From the NCBI GenBank assembly GCA_963971225.1, contig OZ020269.1, forward strand, positions 82,870,450-82,934,449: DNA of 64,000 bases, given 5' to 3'. The notes under the pieces were generated by a model. The model had not been told where the DNA came from and did no database searches. It saw nothing but the letters and a program-made list of their open reading frames with translations. Shown here piece after piece: positions 33,090 through 43,734 of the stretch (positions within the stretch are counted from its first letter, which is position 1; each line of letters begins with the position of its first letter). A program made the position numbers and the translations under genes. The stretch is from Melieria omissa (lineage: Eukaryota > Arthropoda > Insecta > Diptera > Ulidiidae).

Positions 33090-33404
33090 ATTAAAAATTC
33101 ATTGATGAATTTTATTAAAAAAATTATCTTTATTAGTTCCGCTCGCTAGCGTGTCCATTCTAAGACTAACTCCACCGATCCGCCGAAAGCATAATTACAG
33201 TTCGTCAAAAATTGTCAAAAAGCAGACAAAAGCAAATTTGGAAAAGTCACGTTGTGGGAATGTTTCATGTTACTCTTACCCGGACGAGTTTGCAAGGTGC
33301 AATTTGGAAAAGTCACGTTGTGGGAACGTTTCATGTTACTCTTACCCAACCGAGGTGCTTACGTTGCACTAGTCGTTGCATTTTTGTGGACAGATACCTT
33401 AACT
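33089..33404 (-). repeat. 5' LTR (316 bp)
   Basis: Same length and sequence as 25913-26228 by eye. The internal 47-bp duplication lies at 33235-33281 and 33301-33347. Two poly(A) signals AATAAA on the minus strand are at 33111-33116 and 33129-33134. It drives the genomic transcript toward lower coordinates. Confidence 0.95.
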
Positions 33405-33408
33405 TGTA
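33405..33408. repeat. target site duplication TGTA (right)
   Basis: Second copy of the 4-bp duplication, followed by further TATG/TGTG repeats: the element sits inside a TGTA-rich microsatellite. Confidence 0.85.
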
Positions 33409-33443
33409 TGTATGTATGTGTGTGTGTGTTCATTTTCCTACAG

Positions 33444-33685
33444 CTGTGTGTGTTAATATGGCTGTGGGCCACGCGGCTAAAATTGTTGACGTCGCTGATG
33501 CCGCAGACGCTGTCGTTGATGATGAAGCGGCGACGGCGCCGTTGCACGTTTACCGGCAATCAAAAACTGGAAAAAATTGCATTACAAAAAGAGCAATGCG
33601 CGCAAAAGACGAAAAACGAAAATCACTTTCATTCATAAATAAAAACGGATGGCACAGTGGCAAAAACAAAAGCGAGATAAAATGA
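33444..33685 (+). CDS. candidate host exon next to the errantivirus (weak)
   Basis: A splice acceptor-like CATTTTCCTACAG ends at 33443, followed by a frame with ATG at 33458: MAVGHAAKIVDVADAADAVV, then DDEAATAPLHVYRQS, a lysine-rich part, and stop at 33685. The first 100 bp are GC-richer than the flanks. No known domain. The open frame also runs back into the LTR, but that part is coincidental. It could equally be a chance frame; conservation in related flies would decide. Confidence 0.2.
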
Positions 33686-34499
33686 AAAAATGTTGCAGTG
33701 AAAGGCCGAAACGAGTGGAGAAATGCCGAAATTGTTGCATTGTGGTGAAGTGTGCGAAAATGCGTGTCGAACGTTTTATCAGAGCACAAAAATTGTGTTA
33801 TCAAAAAGCGAACACCAATTGAACAATCGAGTAGGTTAAACAAGCCATTTTTGGCGGTGCTTTCATTAAATTCTTTATTTTTTGTTAGTTTTTATATAAT
33901 TTTTTGAAGGCGATGGCGTCATAAAAGCTTGACATGAAGTGTTTTTATTATTCAGTACACCGAGATGGTAGGTACCCATATTGACTAAAAGTTTGAGGCG
34001 GCCTAGAATCATCAAATGAATGGATTTAGCAATGTCCGTCCGTATGTCTATTCGTCTTCATGTCTGTTTGGTCATTCATCAACCGGCTGACTTTCAAACT
34101 AATTGAACTATCAGAATGAATTTTGGTACAATTATTGTTGGTATTCCAACTGAGAAGTGATACTTATTAACAATTGAATAGAGTATTGAGTTACCATTTA
34201 AAGATGCTTGGGGCTTACATGTCCCACAATGCCGACCAGCTGCAACCTGCAGGCTTTGTACCTATAAGGATCCGACGCATAAAGGCATAGAGACAAATGA
34301 GACACAATTGCCAAAATTGGTGTCGGCCTTCCAGTTAAGCAGATCGTAAAGATGCTGATGCTACTTAGAACTTTCTACAAAGTCTTGGAGAACAGCAAGA
34401 ATAGAAAGGCAGAGTCTAGGTGGAGGAATTGACACATCTGCCGAACTGCCAAAGGAATGCAAAAATCACTTAACCTCAAAAAGTTCGTAATCGGACTAT
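33686..34499. other. unassigned; possible degenerate dispersed repeat
   Basis: The stretch 34035-34160 (GTCCGTCCGTATGTCTATTC and following) resembles a class of short dispersed repeats common in fly genomes, but I cannot assign a family. Otherwise nothing recognisable. Confidence 0.25.
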
Positions 34500-34790
34500 C
34501 TCGATGAGACTGCAGAACCGTAACAGGTATATTATCGGGGCCTACTAGCAGTGCATGCGCATAGGATGGGTTTGACGGGCAGGAAAACTTGCAAATTGCT
34601 TGGCAATCTTAGGGGCACAAGAGTTTGCCAGACTAGAGGAAGAGGCGACGTTAGGCCTGAAGCATTTGCTGAAGTGTGCCATAAGTACTCGTATTCTCAC
34701 GGATCACTACTACAACTCATACACGGATGCCCATCTGGCATCACTAAGAACCCAATAAGGGTCCTACCTACCTACCATTAAAAGTATTAA
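34500..34790 (+). pseudogene. degenerate LINE C-terminal tail relic
   Basis: Residues TVTGILSGPTSS and then, after a frame change, RMGLTGRKTCKLLG fit the TGxLTGHCxxxxHxxRMGLxxxxTCRxCG pattern of I/R1-type LINE RNase H tails. Further frame changes follow. The remnant lies directly upstream of another LINE reverse-transcriptase fragment. Confidence 0.35.
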
Positions 34791-34853
34791 AAAAATAGGA
34801 CAACTTTAATAATAATAAAATAATCGGTTTTTTTTTGTTTAAATGGTAGAAAC

Positions 34854-35034
34854 TTGTTCCCAGTTTTAACATCGGAAAAGATGAAAAAAGGAAGATGGTA
34901 TCGTTGGACATTAGACCGGAAAATGAGCAAAGTGGGTCTTGCGGTGAACGTAAGTAAGACAAAGCACATACTACACAAAGAATTTTGGACCTTGGACAAC
35001 ACGTCAACGTTGGCAGCCGTAATTTCCAAGTGGT
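34854..35034 (+). pseudogene. LINE reverse transcriptase fragment (upstream of SINE insertion)
   Basis: The frame contains KKGRWYRWTLDRKMSKVGLA followed by VNVSKTKHIL. GLxVNxxKTK is the conserved block after the YADD box in many non-LTR polymerases. The downstream part of the domain resumes beyond the SINE at about 35251. Truncated and interrupted. Confidence 0.55.
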
Positions 35035-35250
35035 GCCGAATCCGAACGGCGGTTTTTATTTTGGGAATTTTCCTTGGAGGTTTTGCCATTGCCCGCCAAA
35101 AGCGAACTTGTGCAATTCTTGTAATTCTCATCTTCTTTATGTGGATAGCTATAGAATTAGACAAGTTTTTCACCAGTCCGATTTAGGAATCGAACCTATG
35201 GCCCCGGTGTGAGAAGAAAACTCACTACCCGCTGGACTATCGAGACCGGC
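35035..35250 (-). repeat. tRNA-derived SINE, copy 2
   Basis: The minus strand starts GCCGGTCTCGATAGTCCAGC with a good A box (TAGTCCAGCGGG), a GTGAG/CTCAC anticodon-arm-like stem and a perfect B box GGTTCGATTCC. The body then matches copy 1 (7177-7343 and 8368 onward): TGGTGAAA...CTATCCACAT...AATTACAAGAAT...GGCAATGGCAAAA, ending near GCCGTTCGGATTCGGC. The tRNA-like heads of the two copies differ more than the bodies. It is inserted between two parts of a LINE reverse transcriptase. Confidence 0.75.
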
Positions 35251-35352
35251 ATCCTCTCTCGACTAACAAAACTTATGGTCTACAAGGCACTTATGACCCC
35301 GTCCTCTTATATGGTGCAGAATCTTGGGTTTGGAGTCTTGAAATCTTGTAAA
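35251..35352 (+). pseudogene. LINE reverse transcriptase fragment (downstream of SINE insertion)
   Basis: SRLTKLMVYKALMTP and then, after a 1-base frame change, LLYGAESWVWSL followed by a nearby stop. The pattern KLxxYKxLIxPxLLYGAExW is a hallmark of RT connection regions in non-LTR elements. Confidence 0.6.
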
Positions 35353-35789
35353 TACTTGTAAAACTGAATGATTAATTATAATTATTATTAATTATCAGTG
35401 AAATCTACAATTTTACTTTCGTTGTTTATTAAAGCGATATTTAATAGTTCTTAGATTAGCAAATCTTTGTTTTCTATTTATATTTCTTCTTATTTTCTTT
35501 TTACTGCACTTTAATGAAAAATCAGCGAAAATGGCGGAAAAGGAAATTCCCCAAATTTGCGACTATTATCAACAGCACGCAGCAAAAACAAAAATGTGCA
35601 CCTTTTTGCAGACTTTTACTCCATATATATTTATACAAAAATCGTATGTGTGTGTGTGATTGTGTGTGAGTGTTTTTGTGCAACAAAATGTGCCACAACT
35701 ACTTCGCGTCGAGTTGCAAATTGCAATCGGCTGCAGTGGCCCGCGGGGTCCCATAACTGTTGGGCACTGTGGTCGTTTTAACTACAGCG
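35353..35789. other. no recognised feature
   Basis: AT-rich, with a short GT-rich stretch near 35645-35670. Confidence 0.4.
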
Positions 35790-35835
35790 ACACACACACA
35801 CACACACACACATAAACATTTGCATATATATATTG

Positions 35836-35867
<32 letters not shown>

Positions 35868-35890
35868 ATATTGTTTATATATAAACACAA
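35790..35890. repeat. (CA)n followed by (TA)n microsatellite
   Basis: CA dinucleotides at 35790-35812, then TATATA runs at about 35825-35885. Confidence 0.9.
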
Positions 35891-38800
35891 ACACATTCAC
35901 ACATACATTTGCACATATTTGTGTAGGTGCTGTGCGAAAATTGCTGCCACTGGGGCTGCTGTAATTTGTTGTTTCACGCTTTTACAACAACAAATTCGGG
36001 AAAATACGGTTTTTTGCAAGCATGTTTGCTGTTGTTGTTGTTATTTGTGAAAATTTTTAAATTGAAAATAAAACACACGCTTTAACGAAGTGGCGTTAAA
36101 AACGCCGCAAGTGTTCGTTGATTGTTTTCGTTTTGGCTGTCGACTGTTAATGGCTGCGCACAATTGACACGTCTCATGCAACCCTGCAATGGGTAGCTTT
36201 TGCGTATTTTAAAGTTGTTGAACACTTCCTGTGGTCGATGTGGTCAAATATTTAACGATTGCAGAATATGCAATAAAAATTTTATATCTGTACATTTGTA
36301 AAAATTGGTGAAAGAAACAAAATAATAATAAAAATTAATTTAATTTATTTAAATATGTAAACCTGAAATATATATTTATTTACGCAAATGTTAACAAAAG
36401 CCCCGTACGAGTTTGCTTAGTGGCCAAAAATAAAATAAATGTGTGTAAAGTGTCTTTTTATTCGTCATTCTGGGAATAATTTCGTTTATTTTAAAATAAT
36501 TTCATTGGTTTTATTATTTTTAGATTATGTCATTGTTGCAGTTTGTTGCTTGTTGAACTTGTAAGTTTTAATGCTATTATTTTTAAATGTATGTATTCGA
36601 TACAAATTGCAAATCATTAAAATTATTTGTTAAGGCAATAATTTTTATTGTTTCCATGTAGAATTTGTTTCAAAAAGGCTTATAAAAATATACCATAAAA
36701 TTTTGAAGTATTTCCAAATATTTATTAGTGGAGGATACCAATGATAAAATTATGAATTTTCTAGCTTAATTTTTTCTACTAAAACGTGGTTTTTAGAGTT
36801 GGAAATATGAAGCTCAGCTCAATTTAGTTTTTGGTTTATTGAAGCTTTTTAAACACACAATTAGCTTTTTGACTGTGAAATCGGTAAAACTTTAAAACAT
36901 AAGAATTTTACTCTAAGAATTTAATGCCCATTGTGCCCCTGTGGGCCCTCTGGGAGCGCCAGAAATAACCTTTAGCCGAAGTTTTTGACAGAAGTGAAAT
37001 GAATATTCCTGTTGAACCATTTCCTCTTCAAGCTGAGGAGACACTTGAGTCGGGCTCCTTTCTATACATGACAGGTGCACTATAAAATCATAGTTCCAAC
37101 GTTTTCAGACCAAGAAAACGTATATTTCAGTAAGAGTTGTTTCATAGTCGTTACATACATATGTCGTTTCCTTTTTATACATCGAAATTCATCGTTCACT
37201 GTGGGTTGCACAGTGTGTATGGTCACACTGAATGTTATGACTTGTCTTAACATTGTAGAATTGTATTTATTTCAACGAAAACTCATGTTGCCTTAACCGT
37301 AAAAACAATAAAAATCACAAACTCTTGGTTTATCTACACAACCACAGTAATACATTGCATTAGTAATAATCGGAACAGCAATTACTTAAAAATGAAAAAT
37401 TGACAATATACAATGCAGTGCCGAACTGTTGAGATACACATCTGTAAATAATCTTTAAATATGTATGTCGCAACACAATGGCCACAACTAAGCCGACACT
37501 GGCTGAAACGATTTAAAAAGCAATTTTTAGGGGGAAAATAATATAAACAATGTTTACAACCGAAAATGCTGCGGGCGGGTGAAGAGGGCGTAAAGAGTTG
37601 CATTCAGTGCATCAACAAAAGTTTAAGGAAATTCTACTTTTATTGTTTTTGGTGCTAAAAATGGAGCAAGAGGAAAAGATGCGAGCGCTGTCATTGTCAG
37701 TGCTGCCAGCATAATGTTATTATTGCTGTTATTTTCTCATTTGTTTGTTGTTGTTTTGTCGGCTGCACTTAAATTTACTTTCAACCGGCAAGTTAAAAGT
37801 AAAATGTACGTAGATAAACAACAATAACAATGGTTAAATGAAATAATTCTAAGAACAATTGAATCTACACTTAAGCGGCCATACGCCCACATACATGTTA
37901 CGACATTTATACCACAGGTGTGTAATTGTGGAATTTACAGGCCGGTGTAAAATGCGGTCATGCACGCTACAGTTGGCATCGTTGTGTTGGTCAATGAAGT
38001 GAAAAATAAATGTTTATAGTTCTTGTTGAATGTTCATGTCTGCTTATGAGAATAAACCCAGAAATTTATAGTTGTAACTTCTGTTGTAATAAAGATGAGG
38101 TGGAATTAATTTAACGCTTTCTATATTGAAGCAGTTAGGGTCAACTGCGTTAAAATTATCCCACCTTCAAAGTTTCTTTTGGGACCAAATTAGTTCAACA
38201 GGAACAACACTTTGAAATCAGATGGAATCCCCGGTTCGGGGGATTTGCCTGATCCTGACACTCTCAGAAGCTCCGGAGTGCAAGTATGAACTTTCACATA
38301 CACATTTTTAAACTTAAACCTGATGTAGATAGAGTGGAATTTGTTCAGGAATATTTAAAAAATTACTATAATCTTCCTGAAGAATTTCAGCTCTGTTAAA
38401 AATCGAATTCAAAAAAATCTACTACGTATTCGTATTCGTACGTATTCTACAAGTATACGTTTCTTTTTTGAGGATGCGATGGACACACAAATTTTGGTTT
38501 TTAATAAATGTACAACGTTTCTCTAACCAAATTCTGAGCATTGCACAGTGATTCTTTCCATAGATAAAATTCAAAAAAATGTATAGTCTCAAAATGTAAC
38601 AATTTTAATGTAAATAATAAGAAAATCCCAAAAATTTGTGCGAAAAATTAGTTAATGTGTATGCAAGAGCTGCTCAAAGTTTGAAATTTGTTCACAAAAA
38701 AATGTAGTAAATGAATAAAAAAATCGTAAAAATTCATGGCTAGCAACAACTTGCTAAACCTTTCAATATAGATTAAGAACTGATGTGTATATTTTTGCTT

Positions 38801-39289
38801 TTAATGTCTTTTCTAAATTTGCAAAGCTGAAGATTCTATTTCACTTTTAATTTAAAATATTTTTTTAAAATTAAAAACCTAAAAATTAGCAAAACTTAGA
38901 GGAAAATATCTAAAAGGTATGTGAAAGTATGTTCCTGGATTGTTTTTATTTCAAGAAGCATTTTTAAATTGTCGAAAAGTGTAATCACCTCCTTCGATAT
39001 CTTCCGGTTTCAGAAAAAATCAATTTGAAAAGTAGTCTAATTTGTGGACACTTTTGGTTTTTAACATTAGTTTTTCAAGTTTTTGTTTTTAATGTGAAAT
39101 TTTTCTCTAAACAAATTCTTAGAATTGTGTGTAAAATCTCAAATGTTCGTGTCTCAGTCCTACGTACATGACACATCTCTACTCATAAGTTGTATAAATT
39201 ATTCTACATTTTCCAGCCCCATTCTATTCGCCCAATACAACCTTTTCACTTTAGTGTAGCGTAGCGAAAAATTACGTTTATCATTTTGA
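35891..39289. other. AT-rich host non-coding DNA
   Basis: No gene, TIR pair or LINE fragment recognised in this stretch. TTG/CAA runs occur near 36030 and 37740. The frames present are short and without similarity. Confidence 0.4.
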
Positions 39290-39655
39290 ATGAAAGAAAT
39301 TTTAGCTCAGCTCGGATTTTCTTCCTGGTACCAAAATATTTATGTGAAAAATTCTTATCTGCAGCTGTGGATCAACAAAGTTACCGAGATGAAAATAACA
39401 ACAAATAGCAACAGCAAAAAAGTGTGTAAATTCACTTGCTGCAGGTACCTGGGCCAATCGGGCTTGTTGCATGCAACCGACAGGCCGCTTGATTATGACG
39501 GTTTGGTGCTCGTTCAGCAAGCGAAGAGTGCGGGGCGCGCGCGCGGAGATGCACACAACCGGCTGCTGTTGCCACCGCTGCAACACATATTCAATCAACG
39601 TCAGCAACAGCAGTTGCAGCAACAGTGGCAGCAATACCAGCAGTTGCTGCATTAA
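39290..39655 (+). CDS. candidate host coding frame, Gln-rich C-terminus (weak)
   Basis: The 121-codon frame includes DRPLDYDGLVLVQQAKSAGR, then RGDAHNRLLLPPLQHIFNQR and a glutamine-rich end (QQQQLQQQWQQYQQLLH). An acceptor-like CACTTGCTGCAG lies at about 39434-39445, so an exon starting at 39446 is conceivable. Composition is higher in GC than the flanks. The opposite strand is also open, and CAG/CAA runs readily create such frames. No domain recognised. Confidence 0.18.
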   Translation: MKEILAQLGFSSWYQNIYVKNSYLQLWINKVTEMKITTNSNSKKVCKFTCCRYLGQSGLLHATDRPLDYDGLVLVQQAKSAGRARGDAHNRLLLPPLQHIFNQRQQQQLQQQWQQYQQLLH

Positions 39656-40517
39656 ATGCGAAACATTTACAAAGCGAGCCGTGTGTTTTTGGTAGTTGTT
39701 GTTGCTATTGTTTGGGTAAGCGATGCTCTAAGTATTTGATTGTTGTTGTCATTTATTGTTGTACTTTGATACTGTTAAGTATTTTTAAGCCCGGAACCAT
39801 GTATACACTTTAAAAAGGCATTTGTAACGCCAAGAAGGGGGTGTGGTCAATATGAAATGCGTGTCCATAATCGAAACCACTACGCCCATCTGACCGTACG
39901 CCCATCTACTCTTCTATCCGTTTGTCAGTTCGTGCGTATGTTAAAAAATATCAGAATGCAATTTGATTCAGTTACAGTTGATATGCCAACAAAGACTGAT
40001 ACCCATATGGTCCATCCACTACGAGCAGAGTTGCCACATAAACTTAATTTAAATAAAACTTACATATTACATATAATTATGTTTTTGGGGTGTTGCGGCC
40101 TCTTAACCCATTATGGGCCACGCGAACCCATCTTTTTCTATTTATTCATGAAATACTTTAAATAAAACCAGAACCTGTTTATTGAATAATTGGGTTTTTA
40201 CTTGTTTTTGTTTTAAATCGTAGACAAATAAAAGTTGGCAGATACAAGAATGGGCACAGTTATCTACTTTTAGGCAAGATTACCATCTTAAAAGGACATT
40301 TTAAATGTTTCCGAGTATTGATAGTTAATCCGTACAATTTTGAATAGGTATCGACGTTCTTTTGACACATTGTCAAATACAAAAATTGTTAATACAAAAT
40401 ATGGTTTCGAATGATATTCGGCTCAAAAATTGTACGCAAAACCGCCTCCGCCCCCAAAATCAAATCCTTTGTGCTCCACTGATCCAATCCTTGTTTTCCT
40501 AACGAATATGTATAAAA
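39656..40517. other. unassigned; possible dispersed-repeat remnant at 39840-40000
   Basis: GGGGTGTGGTCAATATG and CCACTACGCCCATCTGACC with following text resemble degenerate dispersed fly repeats. Family not assigned. No gene recognised. Confidence 0.25.
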
Positions 40518-40519
40518 TA

Positions 40520-40875
40520 CAGGGTGGCGCAAAAGTTATCGCCTTATCGGCAGATGCTATAACTTTTGCAAATGGCGGCAAAAGTAATTTTGCTTTGACA
40601 TTAATTCACTCATTCATTCATTCAAAAATTCATCCGTCATTCACACATTCATTCATAATTCATTCAATTATTCATTCATTAATTCAATAATTCATTAATC
40701 CATACATTCATTCATTCATGCATCATTCATTCATTCACACATTCATTAATTAATTAATTCATTAATTTATTCATTTGTTCATTCATTCAATCATTCATCT
40801 TTCATTCATTCATTCATTCATTTATAAACAATTTAGCGCCAAAGAACACTGGGTAACAAATTTTCCGCCACCCTG
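40520..40875. mobile_element. TA-flanked MITE (mariner-like), 356 bp, filled with ATTC repeats
   Basis: The ends CAGGGTGGCG and CGCCACCCTG are inverse of each other and flanked by TA (40518-40519, 40876-40877). Between about 40604 and 40830 the interior is an irregular (ATTC)n/(TTCA)n expansion. No coding potential. CAGGGTG-type ends with TA duplications suggest a Tc1/mariner-type origin; the short TIR keeps this moderate. Confidence 0.7.
40604..40830. repeat. imperfect (ATTC)n microsatellite
   Basis: More than 40 irregular TTCATTCA units with ATTA/ATTT variants, confined to the interior of the MITE. Confidence 0.85.
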
Positions 40876-43608
40876 TACAATGTTACAGCTAAGGTTAGCA
40901 ACCTACATATTACATTTAAAATTGTTTCATACTTTCTTTGGAGAAATTTTTAGAATCCAAATACTAATTTCTATGTTTGTAAAACAGGTCTTAATTCTTG
41001 CGACCTGGTAACCCTTACACGGCCGTCACACTGCCGTTTTCTTCACTTTTTCTGTGCTGCTGTCTGACAATATGCAATTTTTTGTGGGTTTTTCCTAACA
41101 TGCTTCAGTCCATCTGCAGGTTAGCTGCATCTCCATCCGCATACTGCACGTCGCTCAGGCGTTACCGACAGAATATGCGCTGCGGTGTTTTTCATCTTGG
41201 CGCAACACTGGCAGCGCTGTGGTGTCAGCAACTTCATGTGTCATGTTGCATGGCGCATAAATCAGACGCTTACCGAGGCAGACAAAATGCGGCATTTACG
41301 TTGCGAAAATCACTCAATTTGCTTTGAAATGTGGCAAAGAAAAATTAACGTAAAGAATTTTTGTTTTGTTTTGTTCAGCTTCAAGCAACACAACGAAAAT
41401 ATCGCATTGATTTTTGTGAAGCAACCAGCCAAACTGATTTCGATCGAAATCAATCTGTACAAATTTCCGTTAATTACAACTTCCATTGTTCGTTAAAACA
41501 CATAAAGTCTGTAAAGAAAATATCGGGATTTGTAAAATATTAAAAACATACAACTTTTACTTATTAACGTACATAATTATATTATTTTTATTATTATTTA
41601 TAGTATTTTAATTATTAATTACAAATGAAGCATTTTTATTTAATGGAATAAATTTAGCAAAACAATTTTTAAAAACGACTTCTAAACACTCATAAATTAT
41701 TAGCAAAATTATTACTAAAATACAATTACAAACATTTACATAAAGACGAAATTATTACCAAAATTATTCAAAGTGCCCAAACCATCGAACTGAGTTTATA
41801 AACTATAGAACTCAGTTAATAACGCTTCATGATACTTCGAAAACGTCAAAAGTCAGTCAAAACGATTTTAGTCTTTCACGATTTCACAGCTCTGCTTGAA
41901 CTCTGCAATAACACATTTTCTAAAAATAATTAACGAAGACCTTTTCAATCACAAATTCCCGGCACTTTTCTGATCGACTGTACTCAGCCGACGGACAGTG
42001 TGCGGCACGAGCGCCACTCGCCGACGCAGCCACCATAACATCCGCTGCCACAACACTAAACGCTCCAATGCTGCTGCAATTGCTGCACGGCCGGTGCTGG
42101 CCAGTCGGTGCATTCCAATCGGTGCCGCCGCCATTGTTGCGGCCGCTGCAACAAATCACTTTCCTCGGCCACATGTGCCGCATCGATTGCGGCAGTGGAT
42201 GCTGTTGCAAGCGATTCTTCGCATTTTCAGTTTTCTGTTTGTGTTTTCGGCAGTTTAATTGCGTTTTGTTGCTGATGCTGCCGTTTGGTGCGGCTGGCAG
42301 CTGCCAACACAGCGCCAGCAAAGCAGAACAGCAGCGGCAATAGTCGAGCATTGCTGCAACAATTGCAGTCACAGCAACGTGTTTTCAGCTGTGTTACATT
42401 TGCAAACAATTCATCAACCGGCCGACTGCGCGCCTACCAAATGCTGCAAGCAACATGTGAGTTGTTGTTCATTTTCGGTTTTAGTTTTTGTTTTTCGCCA
42501 TTGTTGCTGTTTTCGATTTTCAAATTTCCTCTTTGCTGGCGTTATTTACCTTCTTTTGGTTTTTGCTTAAATTTTTTTTTTGTTTTGTGACAACATGAAA
42601 TTTGCCTTTGGCTGAGAGTGAAAGTCCCTTGGGCCAATGTTGCTTACAATTTACCGTTTACTTGGTTATGGTAACAGCGAATTGTCGGCAATGGCTTACC
42701 ACCCACACCACTGTACAAGGCAGATCTCTGGCATTGCTGGAATATCGTTGTGGTTCTTCTTTTTGTTCATTTAATCATTACATCCGCGTTCAAACTTAGC
42801 AAACAGGCGACATTCAATATTGGAAAAGTCTAAAGAAAAATACTATATAATTAATATTTTTATTCATTTGCAAAGTCGTCAAATTCTATACGAATTAACC
42901 ACCTCATGATTTACTTTTTTTGTATTTCATGACAAATAAGTCATGGTCCGAATGTTCAGTACAACGTTAAAGGCTCATGGATCACAGAAATGGTTTTGCA
43001 GTTATATCACATGAAATTATTCCATAATGACCACTGAGTGTTTGCGAAATTATTATATTTTTCCATTTTTTTCATTGCTTATGAACTATTTTTTAAAGGT
43101 GTCGAGTGGAAAGAAAAAGTTGCGAAAAGTAGTCTTGCTTACGTTGACATGAAAGAATTATTTCTCACATGACGCTGTTGCTACTTGCTACTTATTTGAA
43201 TAGGAAAAAGTGATACATCAAATTAAAATATTTTGCTTAAAATACTCAATACAAATTTATTTATTTTATACAAATAGTAATTCTGAAAATCAGAAATCAC
43301 TGTATGTAAACAAAAATAATAGTGGAGTTGACTCTTCATAGCATTCGAAAACATTGCGAAAATTCGAAAATGTAAAAATTGTTTAATAAAATTGTCTTTT
43401 AACAAATTATTTTAGTTTTGTGGAATTGAGCTTTCAATGATTTTTATTCTTGAAATAAAACTGTCAAATATCGAAAATATTTTTTAACTAAATTAAAAAA
43501 ATGCTAACTAAATGTTGTTTATGCATGTTTTATGTGCAAGAACTGTATTTCGAAACAAATTTTCAAAAGTTAATTAAGATAATTTAACATTACATCACAC
43601 AATTAAAT
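40876..43608. other. unassigned host non-coding DNA, GC-richer at 41950-42450
   Basis: Overlapping frames on both strands at 41920-42590 are rich in Cys, Ala and Gln from GCTGCT/CAACAA runs and show no known domain. AT-rich elsewhere, especially 41550-41790 and 43000-43600. Confidence 0.35.
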
Positions 43609-43734
43609 GAAAATTCATTGATCGATGGGAAAACTAAGACAGACATTGCATCTATGGATTCTCGCTGCAGTCACATAGAAGTGGCTTCAGATTTAAATTC
43701 CAAAGTGACTGAAATGGAAAGACGAATATTTTAG
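43609..43734 (+). pseudogene. short coiled-coil fragment, possibly LINE ORF1 relic
   Basis: The frame reads SLIDGKTKTDIASMDSRCSH, then IEVASDLNSKVTEMERRIF and stop. The heptad-like spacing resembles coiled-coil ORF1 proteins of retroelements. Only about 40 residues remain and nothing else of an element is visible nearby. Confidence 0.2.

Larger units (their letters stand above)
25913..33404 (-). mobile_element. full-length gypsy-group errantivirus (endogenous insect LTR retrovirus), 7492 bp
   Basis: Order on the minus strand: LTR, tRNA-Lys-type primer site, about 1-kb leader, gag, pol (-1 frame), env, polypurine tract, LTR. The two LTRs are the same length and I found no difference between them, so the insertion is recent. 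A TGTA duplication flanks it. gag and env are open; pol has a single in-frame stop. Pol domain order (protease, RT, RNase H, integrase), an Env with a furin-type site, and the LTR ends (AGTTAA...TTAATT) place it in the gypsy/17.6/ZAM-type errantiviruses. The nearest named family cannot be assigned without a database search. Confidence 0.95.

Noticed and set aside
33212..33685. 157-codon frame running from the LTR into flanking DNA
   Set aside because: The first about 60 codons are antisense LTR sequence also present in the other LTR; the fusion is a by-product of the insertion. Only the part after the acceptor-like site at 33443 was kept, as a weak candidate.
40106..40122. TTAACCCATTATGGGCC as a piggyBac-type end
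   Set aside because: No inverse partner next to TTAA was found within about 1 kb on either side; the same applies to TTAACCCATCG at about 61190.
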